A DNA stretch of 36,244 nucleotides from Snowella sp. GTDB taxonomy: Bacteria > Cyanobacteriota > Cyanobacteriia > Cyanobacteriales > Microcystaceae. Under the pieces are notes generated by a model, which did no database searches, was not told the origin of the DNA, and was given only the letters and a program-made list of their open reading frames with translations. A program made the position numbers and the translations under genes. Every line of letters starts with the position of its first letter. The stretch's first letter is position 1. Shown piece after piece: positions 1-7,921 of the stretch. The stretch is taken from the NCBI GenBank assembly GCA_003249095.1, contig QBMS01000052.1, forward strand, positions 15,806-52,049. The letters run 5' to 3'.

Positions 1-1
1 G

Positions 2-2230
2 GAACTCGATCGCCTGTTAAATATTTTTGTTGATTATGAACGGCCAGAGGTGCGGGACTTTCGGGCGGCTATTACAAAGTTTAAGGAAGATATTCCCCAA
101 ATTCTGGAAAAGTTGCGAGAAACAATTCAATTCGCGGAAAAGGAGAATCAACAATTTCGCGATCGCCGTAATAGTTTTTTAGAGGTTTGTCGGCAGTCGA
201 TTAATCCAGAGATTACGATTTTTGATGTCCATGAAATGTTGATTCAACACATTCTGACGGAGGATATTTTTACGAATATTTTCCATGAGTCGCAGTTTCA
301 CCGAGAAAATAATATTGCCCGTGAGTTATCTGCTATGTTGGATACTTTTTTTACGGGAAATATTCGTCGTAATACGCTGAAAAGTATTGAATATTATTAT
401 GCGGTGATTCGTCGGAGTTCGGAAAATATTGCGAATCATCATGAAAAACAAAAGTTTTTAAAGGCTCTCTATGAAAATTTCTATAAAGCCTATAATCCCA
501 AGGCGGCGGATCGGTTAGGAATTGTTTATACACCGAATGAAATTGTGCGCTTTATGATCGAGAGTGCGGATCATTTGGTACATAAACATTTTGGTAAATT
601 ATTATCGGATGAAGGGGTAGAAATTCTCGATCCTTGTACGGGGACGGGAACCTATATTACGGAATTGATTGAATATTTGCCTCCCCATAAGTTAGAGCAT
701 AAATATCAGCACGAAATTCATTGTAATGAGATGGCGATTTTGCCCTACTATATTGCGAATTTGAATATTGAGTTTACCTATGCTCAAAAGATGGGAAAGT
801 ATGAGGAGTTTAAGAATATTTGTTTGGTGGATAGGTTGGATCATTGTGGTTTTGAGGGGAAACAGTTTGATTTGTTTGCGATGAGTGTGCAGAATACGGC
901 TAGGATTCAAAATCAAAATGATCGCAAGATTTCGGTGATTATTGGCAATCCGCCGTATAACGCATGGCAATCTAACTTTAATCAAGACAATGCAAATCGT
1001 CCCTATAAAGAGATTGATAAGCAATTGAAGGCAACTTACGTTAAAAATGGGACTGCACAAAACAAGATCTCTGTTTACGATATGTACACTCGTTTCTATC
1101 GTTGGGCGAGTGACAGGGTTGAGGAAGGAATTATCTGCTTTATTACAAATTCATCTTTTCTTGACAATCGAGCATTTGATGGTTTTAGAAAGAGTATAAA
1201 AGATGAGTTTTCCTATGCTTATTTTATTGATTGTGGTGGTAATGTCCGTGAGATTTCTGGCAGAGATGGAATTTTTATCTGTGAGAAACATACGATTTTT
1301 GGTGAAGCGGCAATGACGGGGATTGTGATTGGCTTTTTGATTAAGACTAAATCAAAGGGCAATTGTCAAATTTTTTATTCTCATCCTTTTGATATTCATG
1401 AGTTAAGAGAAAACAAAATTAAGTTTATTTCTGAAACGCCATTTCACTCAATTCCCTTTGATCATATTTTACCTGACAAGAAAAATAATTGGATTAATCA
1501 AACTAAAAATGATTTTGATGACTTATTGTCTCTGGTTGATAAGGGGGTTAAAGCTGGTAAATCTGAGGAGGCAGTTTTTAAGCTTTTTTCAGCAGGAGTT
1601 AAAACTCAAAGAGATGAGTGGATTTATGACTTTTCAAGAGAAGCTTTAACCTCAAAAGTCAATTATCTTATTGATTCGTATATGGAGCGACTAAATCAGG
1701 GTACAACAAGAGATTGTGATATTAAGTGGGATCGAGAAGTAACAAAATATCTTAATAGAGGAATTGTTAAAAAATATGATGTGGACTCATTAGTTGTAAG
1801 TTTCTATAGACCCTTTACAAAAAAATATTTTTACTTTGATCGACATTTTAATGGAATGACTTATCAAATGTTTGAAGTTTTTCCTAATGGCAAAACAGAT
1901 AATCTATCAATTTTTTGTACTGATGTTGGAACACAATCGCCCTTCATGGTTACAGCAACTAATCGTATCCCTGATTTACATTTAGTTGGAACTGCTGCTC
2001 AATGTCTTCCGCTCTATCGTTATGATGAAAAAGGCGATCGCATTGATAACATTACCGACTGGGGCTTAACCCAATTCCAAACCCATTATCAAGATTCAAA
2101 AATTACCAAAGAAAATATTTTTCATTATACCTACGCCGTTTTACATCATCCTGCCTACCGCACCAAATACGAACTCAACCTTAAACGCGAATTTCCCCGC
2201 TTACCCTTTTACGAAGACTTTCATCAATAG
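2..2230 (+). CDS. Type ISP-like restriction-modification enzyme, methyltransferase part (5'-truncated by window, ends at in-frame TAG)
   Basis: The reading frame is open to the left edge, so the gene starts outside the window and any N-terminal nuclease and helicase domains are not visible. An N6-adenine methyltransferase core is clear: a GIVYTP segment, then SAM-binding motif I (DPCTGTGTY, near 632-660) and the catalytic NPPY motif (near 948-960). A target-recognition-like region follows, ending in the block DLHLVGTAAQCLPLYRYDEK. This order matches the C-terminal half of type ISP enzymes (LlaBIII class) and related single-chain R-M proteins. The frame stops at TAG (2228-2230), but the same frame continues beyond it with sequence that belongs to this family (see 2252-2614). 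The TAG sits where I remember relatives having Trp in a W-x-NWGK context, so TGG to TAG is a likely single change. The protein is probably truncated, and the restriction activity may be lost or may need the separate C-terminal piece. Confidence 0.85.
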   Translation, partial: ELDRLLNIFVDYERPEVRDFRAAITKFKEDIPQILEKLRETIQFAEKENQQFRDRRNSFLEVCRQSINPEITIFDVHEMLIQHILTEDIFTNIFHESQFHRENNIARELSAMLDTFFTGNIRRNTLKSIEYYYAVIRRSSENIANHHEKQKFLKALYENFYKAYNPKAADRLGIVYTPNEIVRFMIESADHLVHKHFGKLLSDEGVEILDPCTGTGTYITELIEYLPPHKLEHKYQHEIHCNEMAILPYYIANLNIEFTYAQKMGKYEEFKNICLVDRLDHCGFEGKQFDLFAMSVQNTARIQNQNDRKISVIIGNPPYNAWQSNFNQDNANRPYKEIDKQLKATYVKNGTAQNKISVYDMYTRFYRWASDRVEEGIICFITNSSFLDNRAFDGFRKSIKDEFSYAYFIDCGGNVREISGRDGIFICEKHTIFGEAAMTGIVIGFLIKTKSKGNCQIFYSHPFDIHELRENKIKFISETPFHSIPFDHILPDKKNNWINQTKNDFDDLLSLVDKGVKAGKSEEAVFKLFSAGVKTQRDEWIYDFSREALTSKVNYLIDSYMERLNQGTTRDCDIKWDREVTKYLNRGIVKKYDVDSLVVSFYRPFTKKYFYFDRHFNGMTYQMFEVFPNGKTDNLSIFCTDVGTQSPFMVTATNRIPDLHLVGTAAQCLPLYRYDEKGDRIDNITDWGLTQFQTHYQDSKITKENIFHYTYAVLHHPAYRTKYELNLKREFPRLPFYEDFHQ

Positions 2231-2251
2231 ACAAATTGGGGTAAAACCTTA

Positions 2252-2614
2252 ATGGAATTACATCTCAACTACGAAACCATTCAACCCTACGGACTCCAAC
2301 AAGTCGAAATTGCCACTAAAGAAAACCCCAAAGCCAAACTCAAAGCCGACAAAATTAACGGAGTAATAACCCTAGACGAAAATACACAGTTGATTGGAGT
2401 AAACGCGATCGCCTGGGAATACAAACTCGGCAACCGATCAGCATTAGAATGGATACTCGATCAATACAAAGAAAAGAAGCCCAAAGATCCGACCATCGCC
2501 AAACTTTTCAATACTTACAAATTCGCGGATTACAAAGAACAAGTGATTGATTTACTGCAAAGAGTTTGCACTGTCAGCGTTAAAACAATGGAAATCATTC
2601 AACAAATGCCATAA
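2252..2614 (+). CDS. Detached C-terminal domain of the type ISP-like enzyme
   Basis: This 120-residue frame is in the same reading frame as the upstream methyltransferase gene and is separated from it by one TAG and 21 further nucleotides. Its sequence (MELHLNYETI..., then IAWEYKLGNRSALEWILDQY, then FADYKEQVIDLLQRVCTVSV) is what I recognise as the C-terminal end of type ISP and related single-polypeptide R-M enzymes, within the specificity region. The natural reading is therefore one gene broken by a nonsense codon. Reinitiation at ATG 2252 is possible, but no good Shine-Dalgarno sequence precedes it. The frame ends at TAA 2612-2614. The last 276 bases before that are repeated, with changes, at 3554-3829. 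Whether this piece is made, and whether it complements the truncated methyltransferase, cannot be told from sequence. Confidence 0.75.
   Translation: MELHLNYETIQPYGLQQVEIATKENPKAKLKADKINGVITLDENTQLIGVNAIAWEYKLGNRSALEWILDQYKEKKPKDPTIAKLFNTYKFADYKEQVIDLLQRVCTVSVKTMEIIQQMP
2336..2611 (+). repeat. Direct repeat copy 1 (3' end of R-M gene)
   Basis: This is the upstream copy of an approximately 276-bp direct repeat whose second copy is at 3554-3829, at a constant offset of 1218 bases with no gaps. Over 2383-2610 I count 16 differences in 228 bases (about 93% identity). The 5' flank (2336-2382) matches more poorly. Homology ends abruptly at base 2611, immediately after the Pro codon that precedes the stop. 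Confidence 0.85.
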
Positions 2615-2663
2615 AAAAATAGTTGTTAAAATATTTTTAAACAAAAATCATGAGGATAAAAAA

Positions 2664-2906
2664 ATGAATGTTCAACTTATGATTCAACCATCTTCTTTTA
2701 TTGATTCTGGAATACAAATGAAATCAGTTCGTAATTTGTATTTATTCAAGTTTAATGATGACTTACAGGATCGCCTTGAATTTCTTAATCAGAAAAAAAG
2801 AGATTTAATATTAACCTCAGAAGAAGAATTAGAATTGAACGGCATTCTTGAACTAGATCGTATTTTTACATTATTAAATGCTAAAATTATCGCCGAATGT
2901 GCGTAA
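2664..2906 (+). CDS. Small conserved cyanobacterial protein of unknown function (cassette gene 1)
   Basis: The product has 80 residues. The start at 2664 is preferred over longer in-frame versions because AGGA at 2652-2655 lies about 8 bases upstream and the upstream extension overlaps the R-M frame. The sequence is acidic and mostly helical, with a short beta-like N-terminus (VRNLYLFKFNDDLQDRLEFL) followed by an LTSEEELELNGILELDRIFTLLNAK helix pair. Small proteins of this pattern (a degenerate 'L-T-x-E-E-x-E-L-x-G-I-x-E-L-D' block) are common in cyanobacteria, often next to toxin-like or nuclease-like genes. No biochemical function is known to me. The stop TAA directly abuts ATG 2907 of the next frame, suggesting translational coupling. 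An antitoxin or modulator role for the neighbour is inference only. Confidence 0.7.
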   Translation: MNVQLMIQPSSFIDSGIQMKSVRNLYLFKFNDDLQDRLEFLNQKKRDLILTSEEELELNGILELDRIFTLLNAKIIAECA

Positions 2907-3551
2907 ATGCAATTATCTTTAAAAAAATTTAGTCTTAAAAAAACTATGTCTTTTAATGATTATCAAACAATCTCACAACTACTAAAAGAATACAAAATTG
3001 AATATCAACAACAGGATTTTGTAAAAGAATCCTGGACTGAGACATCCATCGTCTTTGACATTGATTTTGAATTTCATGAAACTTGCTGTAATACCGATCA
3101 ATCTTCTATCGCTAGACGCGAGTTAATGACCTTACCCATACTCAAAGAACTGTATCAAAATTGTGATGGAATGAACGGAAGTCCAGATTTTTGGATACAA
3201 CCAAAACTTGAATTTACAGCAGAACTTTCTGGAATAGTTGATTATATGCTCACCGCTAAATCAGAAATAAATACAGGAAATTTTAGCTTACCGATTCTTC
3301 TTTTAGTTATTCAAGTTAAAAATAATGATTTTGAGCGATCTTGGGCGTATTGTCTCGCCGCACTGATTACTGCCGATCGCCTTAATCAACAAACTCGTCC
3401 TGTCTATGGCATTGTCACCGATGGAAAAACCTGGGAGCTAGGAAACTTAGATCATCAAATCTTTACAAAAAATTTAACAACTTATTCTATAGACGAAGAA
3501 GAAAAATTGTTTTCTCTCCTTAATGGATTTTTTGCGATCGCTACTCAATAG
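2907..3551 (+). CDS. Conserved cyanobacterial protein, PD-(D/E)XK nuclease-like fold suspected (cassette gene 2)
   Basis: The product has 214 residues if it starts at ATG 2907, which immediately follows the previous stop. An internal ATG at 2946 (MSFNDYQTISQLL...) resembles the usual start of this family and may be the real one, giving 201 residues. The conserved features are SPDFWIQ, a G-x-x-D-Y segment (GIVDYML), a hydrophobic strand ending in a basic residue (LLLVIQVKNNDFERSW), then CLAALITADRLN and VYGIVTDGKTWELG. This arrangement resembles HsdR-N/PD-(D/E)XK-like cyanobacterial proteins, where the D and the E-x-K pair would form the metal site. Here the E-x-K position reads Q-V-K, so catalysis may be weakened or lost. 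The fold assignment is by pattern recall, not search. The gene sits between the two direct-repeat copies; the second copy begins 3 bases after its stop. Confidence 0.65.
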   Translation: MQLSLKKFSLKKTMSFNDYQTISQLLKEYKIEYQQQDFVKESWTETSIVFDIDFEFHETCCNTDQSSIARRELMTLPILKELYQNCDGMNGSPDFWIQPKLEFTAELSGIVDYMLTAKSEINTGNFSLPILLLVIQVKNNDFERSWAYCLAALITADRLNQQTRPVYGIVTDGKTWELGNLDHQIFTKNLTTYSIDEEEKLFSLLNGFFAIATQ

Positions 3552-3553
3552 TC

Positions 3554-3829
3554 CAACTCAAAACCAATAAGATTAACAGAGTAATCAATCTTGGCGAAAA
3601 TACACAGTTGATTGGGATAAATGCGATCGCCTGGGAATACAAACTCGGCAACCGATCCGCTTTAGAATGGATACTCGATCAATACAAAGAAAAGAAACCC
3701 AAAGATCCGACAATTGCTAAACTTTTCCATACTTACAAATTTGCGGATTACAAAGAACAAGTAATTGATTTATTACAAAGAGTTTGCACCGTTAGCGTTA
3801 AAACAATGGAAATCATTCAACAAATGCCA
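3554..3829 (+). repeat. Direct repeat copy 2
   Basis: This is the second copy of the approximately 276-bp repeat (copy 1 at 2336-2611). Its 5' boundary lies 3 bases after the stop of the cassette gene ending at 3551. Its 3' boundary (3829) lies inside the convergent protease gene, so the last 17 bases of the repeat, read on the minus strand, supply the final residues and stop codon of that protease. Confidence 0.85.
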
Positions 3830-3868
3830 GAGGAGCCGTCCACCAACTTAAAGCATAGGGTTGAATAA
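3554..3868 (+). pseudogene. Partial second copy of the type ISP C-terminal domain
   Basis: Bases 3554-3829 repeat the end of the R-M gene (2336-2611), encoding IAWEYKLGNRSALEWILDQY and the rest of the domain in frame. There is no plausible start: the frame has only a TTG at 3608 with no ribosome site, and the first part of the domain is missing. After base 3829 the homology stops, and the frame runs 39 more bases through unrelated sequence to TAA 3866-3868. Over the well-conserved 74 or so residues only two amino acids differ (V/I and N/H), although 16 bases differ. Most changes are therefore silent, which indicates that the copy diverged while under protein-level selection, for example in a related strain or second R-M gene. 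The first 18 residues have about six substitutions. Confidence 0.75.
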
Positions 3869-5426
3869 TAGGATTAACTGCTTGATGATATTCCACCCGA
3901 ATTTTATACTTTCCTGTCTGGGGAATGGGACAAAAAATATGTTCCACACTATCCACTAGACTCTCGGATTTACAAATAGCCTGCTTGGTTTGCGTTTCAT
4001 TAATGGGCAATAAATAAATATCTAAATTATTTAAACCCATACTCCGAAACGTTTCCCCCTTATCATAAAGTTGATTGCCGTTGGTATCTATCAATTCAAC
4101 AATTCTGTCCCAGGCAAGGGTTATTGCCACAAAGCTATGGGCGGGTAGGGTTTTTTCGAGAAGGTAATCCTGATGAGTTTGGGGAGATAATTGATCATAA
4201 TTCCAACCCAAGGGCGGAATCGGGCGATCGCTGGGCCAGGAACCCGCACTGAATTGTTGATAGGCACGAAAAGCATTCAATTGACCTGCTCCCATTTCCA
4301 TATCGAGGGGAATTTGGGGATTGGGGAAAGCTTCGGAATCGAGCCAATTTTTATTTTTTCGGGTGAGTACGGTGCGAGTCATGCCCAACAGATTGTTATC
4401 GCCTGAATCTTGAAGCTTATCGGCAGAATTGATCAGGACGGCTTTCATGACCTCATGACGACGAGCGTTGAGATTCCAATGGGGAGCTTGGGTTCGGAGT
4501 TGGCGATCGCCGTATTCCTGGAGCAGAGCAACGGTTCCTGTTACCTGGGGAGCCGCAAAACTCGTACCACTGACTTTAAGAATTTTTCCCTGTAAATCGT
4601 AGGTAGAAATATGATGACCTGGCGCAACTAAGGCGATCGCCCGTCGGTTGTCTTGATTAATTTCTTTTTCAATAATTTTGCGACCAATTCCCTGGGGTAC
4701 GGCACTTAAATTAGCAAAATCAACTTTATGAAATTGATGATTTTTAGAAGTGGTATAGGCGATCGTCACTCCATTGTAATGATCCGTCGGAATGGGAATC
4801 CCGCCTTCCCCCTGATTTCCTGCAATCACAAATAAAACATCCTGGGTACGAGACAACCAATCAATACATTGGGTTAAAAGCGCATTACCATCGAGTTTGG
4901 CATCCATCCTGGGATCGCGTTTTAAAGATTCCCCAAAACTAAAATTAATGGCCCGAATATCTCCCCCATTTTGTTGGGCCAGATGTTGACTGGTTAGGCA
5001 TTCATCGGGTTGTAAACTGTCTGACAAAGAACCGATCGCCGCTCCATAGAGTTTGGCATCAGGGGCAACTCCTGGCAGACGTTTATCCTTGGCAACCATT
5101 ACACCTGCGACCATTGCGGCATGGTTATCTAAATTTCTATTGGGTTGGGTTAGGCGATCGCGAAAAAAAATTCCGACTAGGGAAAATTTGGGATGCCAGG
5201 CAGAAACTTTATCAAAACCAAATTTACCCGCTCTACCAATTTCCACTTGACCAATGGCAATTTTTTTACCTGTCAGGTTATAGGGCGGCAGTTGTAATCG
5301 TCGGGCATTAATGCCTGATTCTCCTAAAAAATCATCCTGGGCAGAAACGGGATGAATCGCCCCCCAAAATAGTAAACCTGCGAGTGTGGTGGTCAATCGT
5401 TTAATTTTCACGATAGTAAAGAACAA
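3813..5426 (-). CDS. Secreted subtilisin-like (S8 family) serine protease
   Basis: The product has 537 residues with a signal peptide (basic start, hydrophobic core about 11-25, likely cleavage after VSA near residue 29). S8 landmarks are present: the His motif NHAAMVAG (H102), the oxyanion Asn in FVIAGNQGEGG (N204) and the nucleophile in GTSFAAP (S289). At the usual catalytic Asp position (D-T-G in subtilisins) the sequence reads GQVEIGR, so Glu62 seems to replace Asp, or the acid lies elsewhere. Near residues 445-455 there is a D-x-N-G-N-x-L-Y-D-x-G-E stretch that could bind calcium. It probably acts in the periplasm, cell wall or outside the cell. The small secreted gene upstream (5504-5872) is on the same strand 77 bases away and may be co-transcribed. 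The last five residues (LAFVE) and the stop lie at or inside the R-M repeat copy, so the original C-terminus was probably replaced. Confidence 0.88.
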   Translation of the reverse strand: MFFTIVKIKRLTTTLAGLLFWGAIHPVSAQDDFLGESGINARRLQLPPYNLTGKKIAIGQVEIGRAGKFGFDKVSAWHPKFSLVGIFFRDRLTQPNRNLDNHAAMVAGVMVAKDKRLPGVAPDAKLYGAAIGSLSDSLQPDECLTSQHLAQQNGGDIRAINFSFGESLKRDPRMDAKLDGNALLTQCIDWLSRTQDVLFVIAGNQGEGGIPIPTDHYNGVTIAYTTSKNHQFHKVDFANLSAVPQGIGRKIIEKEINQDNRRAIALVAPGHHISTYDLQGKILKVSGTSFAAPQVTGTVALLQEYGDRQLRTQAPHWNLNARRHEVMKAVLINSADKLQDSGDNNLLGMTRTVLTRKNKNWLDSEAFPNPQIPLDMEMGAGQLNAFRAYQQFSAGSWPSDRPIPPLGWNYDQLSPQTHQDYLLEKTLPAHSFVAITLAWDRIVELIDTNGNQLYDKGETFRSMGLNNLDIYLLPINETQTKQAICKSESLVDSVEHIFCPIPQTGKYKIRVEYHQAVNPIIQPYALSWWTAPLAFVE

Positions 5427-5503
5427 AGCAAATATTTTTCACTGATTTTGATGAATACAAAAACTCAACTTTCAGCAATACTTGGAATTTCTCTCAAAAA
5501 ATT

Positions 5504-5872
5504 CTAAAAAAGTTTAACAGGAAAAACCATACCACCGCCCAGTATTTTCTTCGATGATTCATTCTCATCATTCGGTGTTGAGTATGGAGCCAACGGGGGA
5601 ATCACCCCATCGGTGGGACGAATTTCATAGGGGTACGCTTCAACGTCTTCATTATCACCGTCTCCCCCGACACCGCTTAACCAGAGAATTGAACTTTTTT
5701 CGGGAATATTACCCAAATCTTTTGCCGTTCCTGGGTAAGTTTTTAGGGGCGGAGGATTAAGGATTACGGGAGTTTGGGCTAAACTAAGTTGAGCAATTCC
5801 CAAGGTTCCAAAACCCAGGGTCAAAGCCCCTAATAGGAGTTGTTTAAAAATATTATTCGGTACGTGGAGCAT
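5504..5872 (-). CDS. Small secreted protein of unknown function
   Basis: The product has 122 residues. The N-terminus is a signal peptide (hydrophobic LLLGALTLGFGTLGIAQ, likely cleavage after SLA near residue 32). The mature part is Pro/Gly/Asp-rich, with ILNPPPLKTYPGTAKDLGNI and a GVGGDGDNEDVEAYPYE stretch, and no domain I can name. It lies 77 bases upstream of the S8 protease on the same strand, so the two may form an operon. A propeptide, substrate or inhibitor role toward the protease is possible but not shown by the sequence. Confidence 0.7.
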   Translation of the reverse strand: MLHVPNNIFKQLLLGALTLGFGTLGIAQLSLAQTPVILNPPPLKTYPGTAKDLGNIPEKSSILWLSGVGGDGDNEDVEAYPYEIRPTDGVIPPLAPYSTPNDENESSKKILGGGMVFPVKLF

Positions 5873-6118
5873 AACGATTAGCCTCTATCACAGCGTTTAT
5901 GGCAGAATCAATATTCAATGCTCACTCCCACACAATCCGATAATGGTGTGAATTCATTTAAGAATTTAATCAATTCTTTTAGCTAACATTCACTTTAGAA
6001 TATCTATCTTCTTCGATCATAACCCAGTTTCTGTGATCTTTCAAACGTTTTCTCTCGTTTTTTGTCAAACTTCCCTCGGTTCAGCATTGACCAGGATTTC
6101 ACGACTGAGTAAACACCA

Positions 6119-7840
6119 TCAAAAATTAGAATTTTCTCGACTGCGATTTTTACCGTAACGTGTTTCTTGCCAAGTATTTCCAACCCCTTGCAAAATGCCT
6201 CTTACCACTAATCCGATCGCGCGACCAATGACTTGAGTTAACAGAAAAACAAAACCATTCCCTAGAAATTTAACCAGCGATCGCAGACGAGGAGAAAGAG
6301 CATCCCGCAGTTCCAAAAAAATTGTCGTTGCTAACGGTAAACCCTGAAGTTGAGAAAGTTCTGATTGGCGGGGAGAATAAATATTCCTAGTCTTAATGCC
6401 TTGGGAAGTTAAATAGAACAAAGGATATTGACTTTCAAAAATATATTGGGGTTCTTGCCAATATTTCGTGAATTGATATCGCCAAGCTAAATTATTACGA
6501 AACTTAGCAATTTCCCTAGAAGAGAGCATTTTTTCAGAATATAAAACCTGTTTAATTTCCTCACTATCTGAAAAATAATTTAGAATAAAAATCATTACAC
6601 CGTTAGCGATTTGAATAATGAGATTTTGTAAATAAATTTCCGCCCTTTCCTCGGCTTCAGGAGATTTAGCACGATAGGAAACTTGATCAATAACTACATT
6701 TTCTGAAAATAATAGATAATGTAATAACTCTTGAGTAAAAGGAATTTTATTCAAAGCCTCTGTCTGAATTAAGGTTTTATAATTATTGAGAATTTCTTGA
6801 ATTTTATTAATCTTAAAGTCTCCCTTGGGAGAGCAATATTTTCCAAAAAAAGCCAGGGTAGAAGCTTGCCAAATTTCAACCAACATTAAACTAGTATCAT
6901 CGGGAAGTTGTTCCAAAGTGATATTCAGTGACTTTAATTCAGTTAATAAATTCTGAAATTGATTTAAAATTAAAATCAAAAGTTCTTGCTTCTTTTCCGT
7001 TACCAAAATATCCAACTCCAAAGGAATATCAGTGAGATTGCTCACACTTGCCTGAAGTTTGGCTAGGGTATTACTAAAAATAGTAATATTGGAAGAAGAT
7101 ATCGGTTCAATAGTAAGGTCAGAATTAACAGGGGCATTGACAGCAGATATTTTAGCCAGGGGAGAGGCTTGAGGGGAAGACGTTAATTTTTCCTTTGCGG
7201 TTAATTGGGCTGTTAATTTTAATTTATTGGGCATCATTTTTTGAACGAACCATCGTGCCGTTCTTAACTCTCGTTTTCTTCCCTCTAAAAAAAGAATATC
7301 AAATTGGGACAAGGGGGACTGTTCAAACTGTTGATTGAGCATCCCAATATTGCTATCAATTTGTGCTAATCCTGATTGAAAGATTTCCAATAACCAACGA
7401 TTTTTGGGAGTGAGTTTAACGTAGCCTTGAAAAAAAGAAAGATCTGTCCAACAAATTCTTCCTGCTACAATGTCTTGTAATCCTTCGACGAGTGCATTAA
7501 TGGAAGTTCCTTTGGGAAAATAACCTTCAATGCCCTGTTGTCTGGCCTGAATTAATTTGCCGTACTCTAAGGTTGCTGTTAATAGACAAATTTTAACCCC
7601 TGCATAATTTCGTTTAATTTTTTGACAGAGTATCCAGCCTTGAGACGTATTTTCTAAAAAGAGCGGATCAAGGAGAACAATATCGGGAAGGGCTTGATTA
7701 AAGAGAGTGTCTATTGCTTGGGGCAAGTCTAGCTGGGCTAATATCTGTACCTTGTTCGTTGACATCAAGGCAGTCACGAGTCCCAACCGAAAGATCGGGT
7801 CTTCATCAATCAAAACTAGGGTAATAGGGCGATCGCTCAC
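6119..7840 (-). CDS. Response-regulator receiver domain fused to Ycf55/DUF3685 domain
   Basis: The product has 573 residues. Residues 1 to about 125 form a CheY-like receiver with the acidic cluster D12-E13-D14, probable phospho-acceptor D58 (PDIVLLDPLF), T88 and K110 (YFPKG), so phosphorylation looks possible. The rest, about 130-570, matches what I recognise as DUF3685, the family of the algal plastid protein Ycf55. This part is helical, with no DNA-binding domain visible. The C-terminal RSLVKFLGNGFVFLLTQVIG may contact membrane. Such REC-Ycf55 proteins occur in cyanobacteria and their output is unknown. It lies 81 bases downstream of the Fur-family gene on the same strand, so co-transcription is possible. 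No partner histidine kinase is adjacent. Confidence 0.85.
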   Translation of the reverse strand: MSDRPITLVLIDEDPIFRLGLVTALMSTNKVQILAQLDLPQAIDTLFNQALPDIVLLDPLFLENTSQGWILCQKIKRNYAGVKICLLTATLEYGKLIQARQQGIEGYFPKGTSINALVEGLQDIVAGRICWTDLSFFQGYVKLTPKNRWLLEIFQSGLAQIDSNIGMLNQQFEQSPLSQFDILFLEGRKRELRTARWFVQKMMPNKLKLTAQLTAKEKLTSSPQASPLAKISAVNAPVNSDLTIEPISSSNITIFSNTLAKLQASVSNLTDIPLELDILVTEKKQELLILILNQFQNLLTELKSLNITLEQLPDDTSLMLVEIWQASTLAFFGKYCSPKGDFKINKIQEILNNYKTLIQTEALNKIPFTQELLHYLLFSENVVIDQVSYRAKSPEAEERAEIYLQNLIIQIANGVMIFILNYFSDSEEIKQVLYSEKMLSSREIAKFRNNLAWRYQFTKYWQEPQYIFESQYPLFYLTSQGIKTRNIYSPRQSELSQLQGLPLATTIFLELRDALSPRLRSLVKFLGNGFVFLLTQVIGRAIGLVVRGILQGVGNTWQETRYGKNRSRENSNF

Positions 7841-7921
7841 AATGCTTTTCGGGGAAGGATTTAATGAATTGATGAGTAACTCAATCTAACAGCAAGATTA
7901 CCATTATTTCTCCAATTAACC

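Noticed and set aside
692-1060. 122-residue minus-strand frame inside the methyltransferase gene
   Set aside because: It is antisense to conserved methyltransferase motifs, with no ribosome site and no recognisable content.
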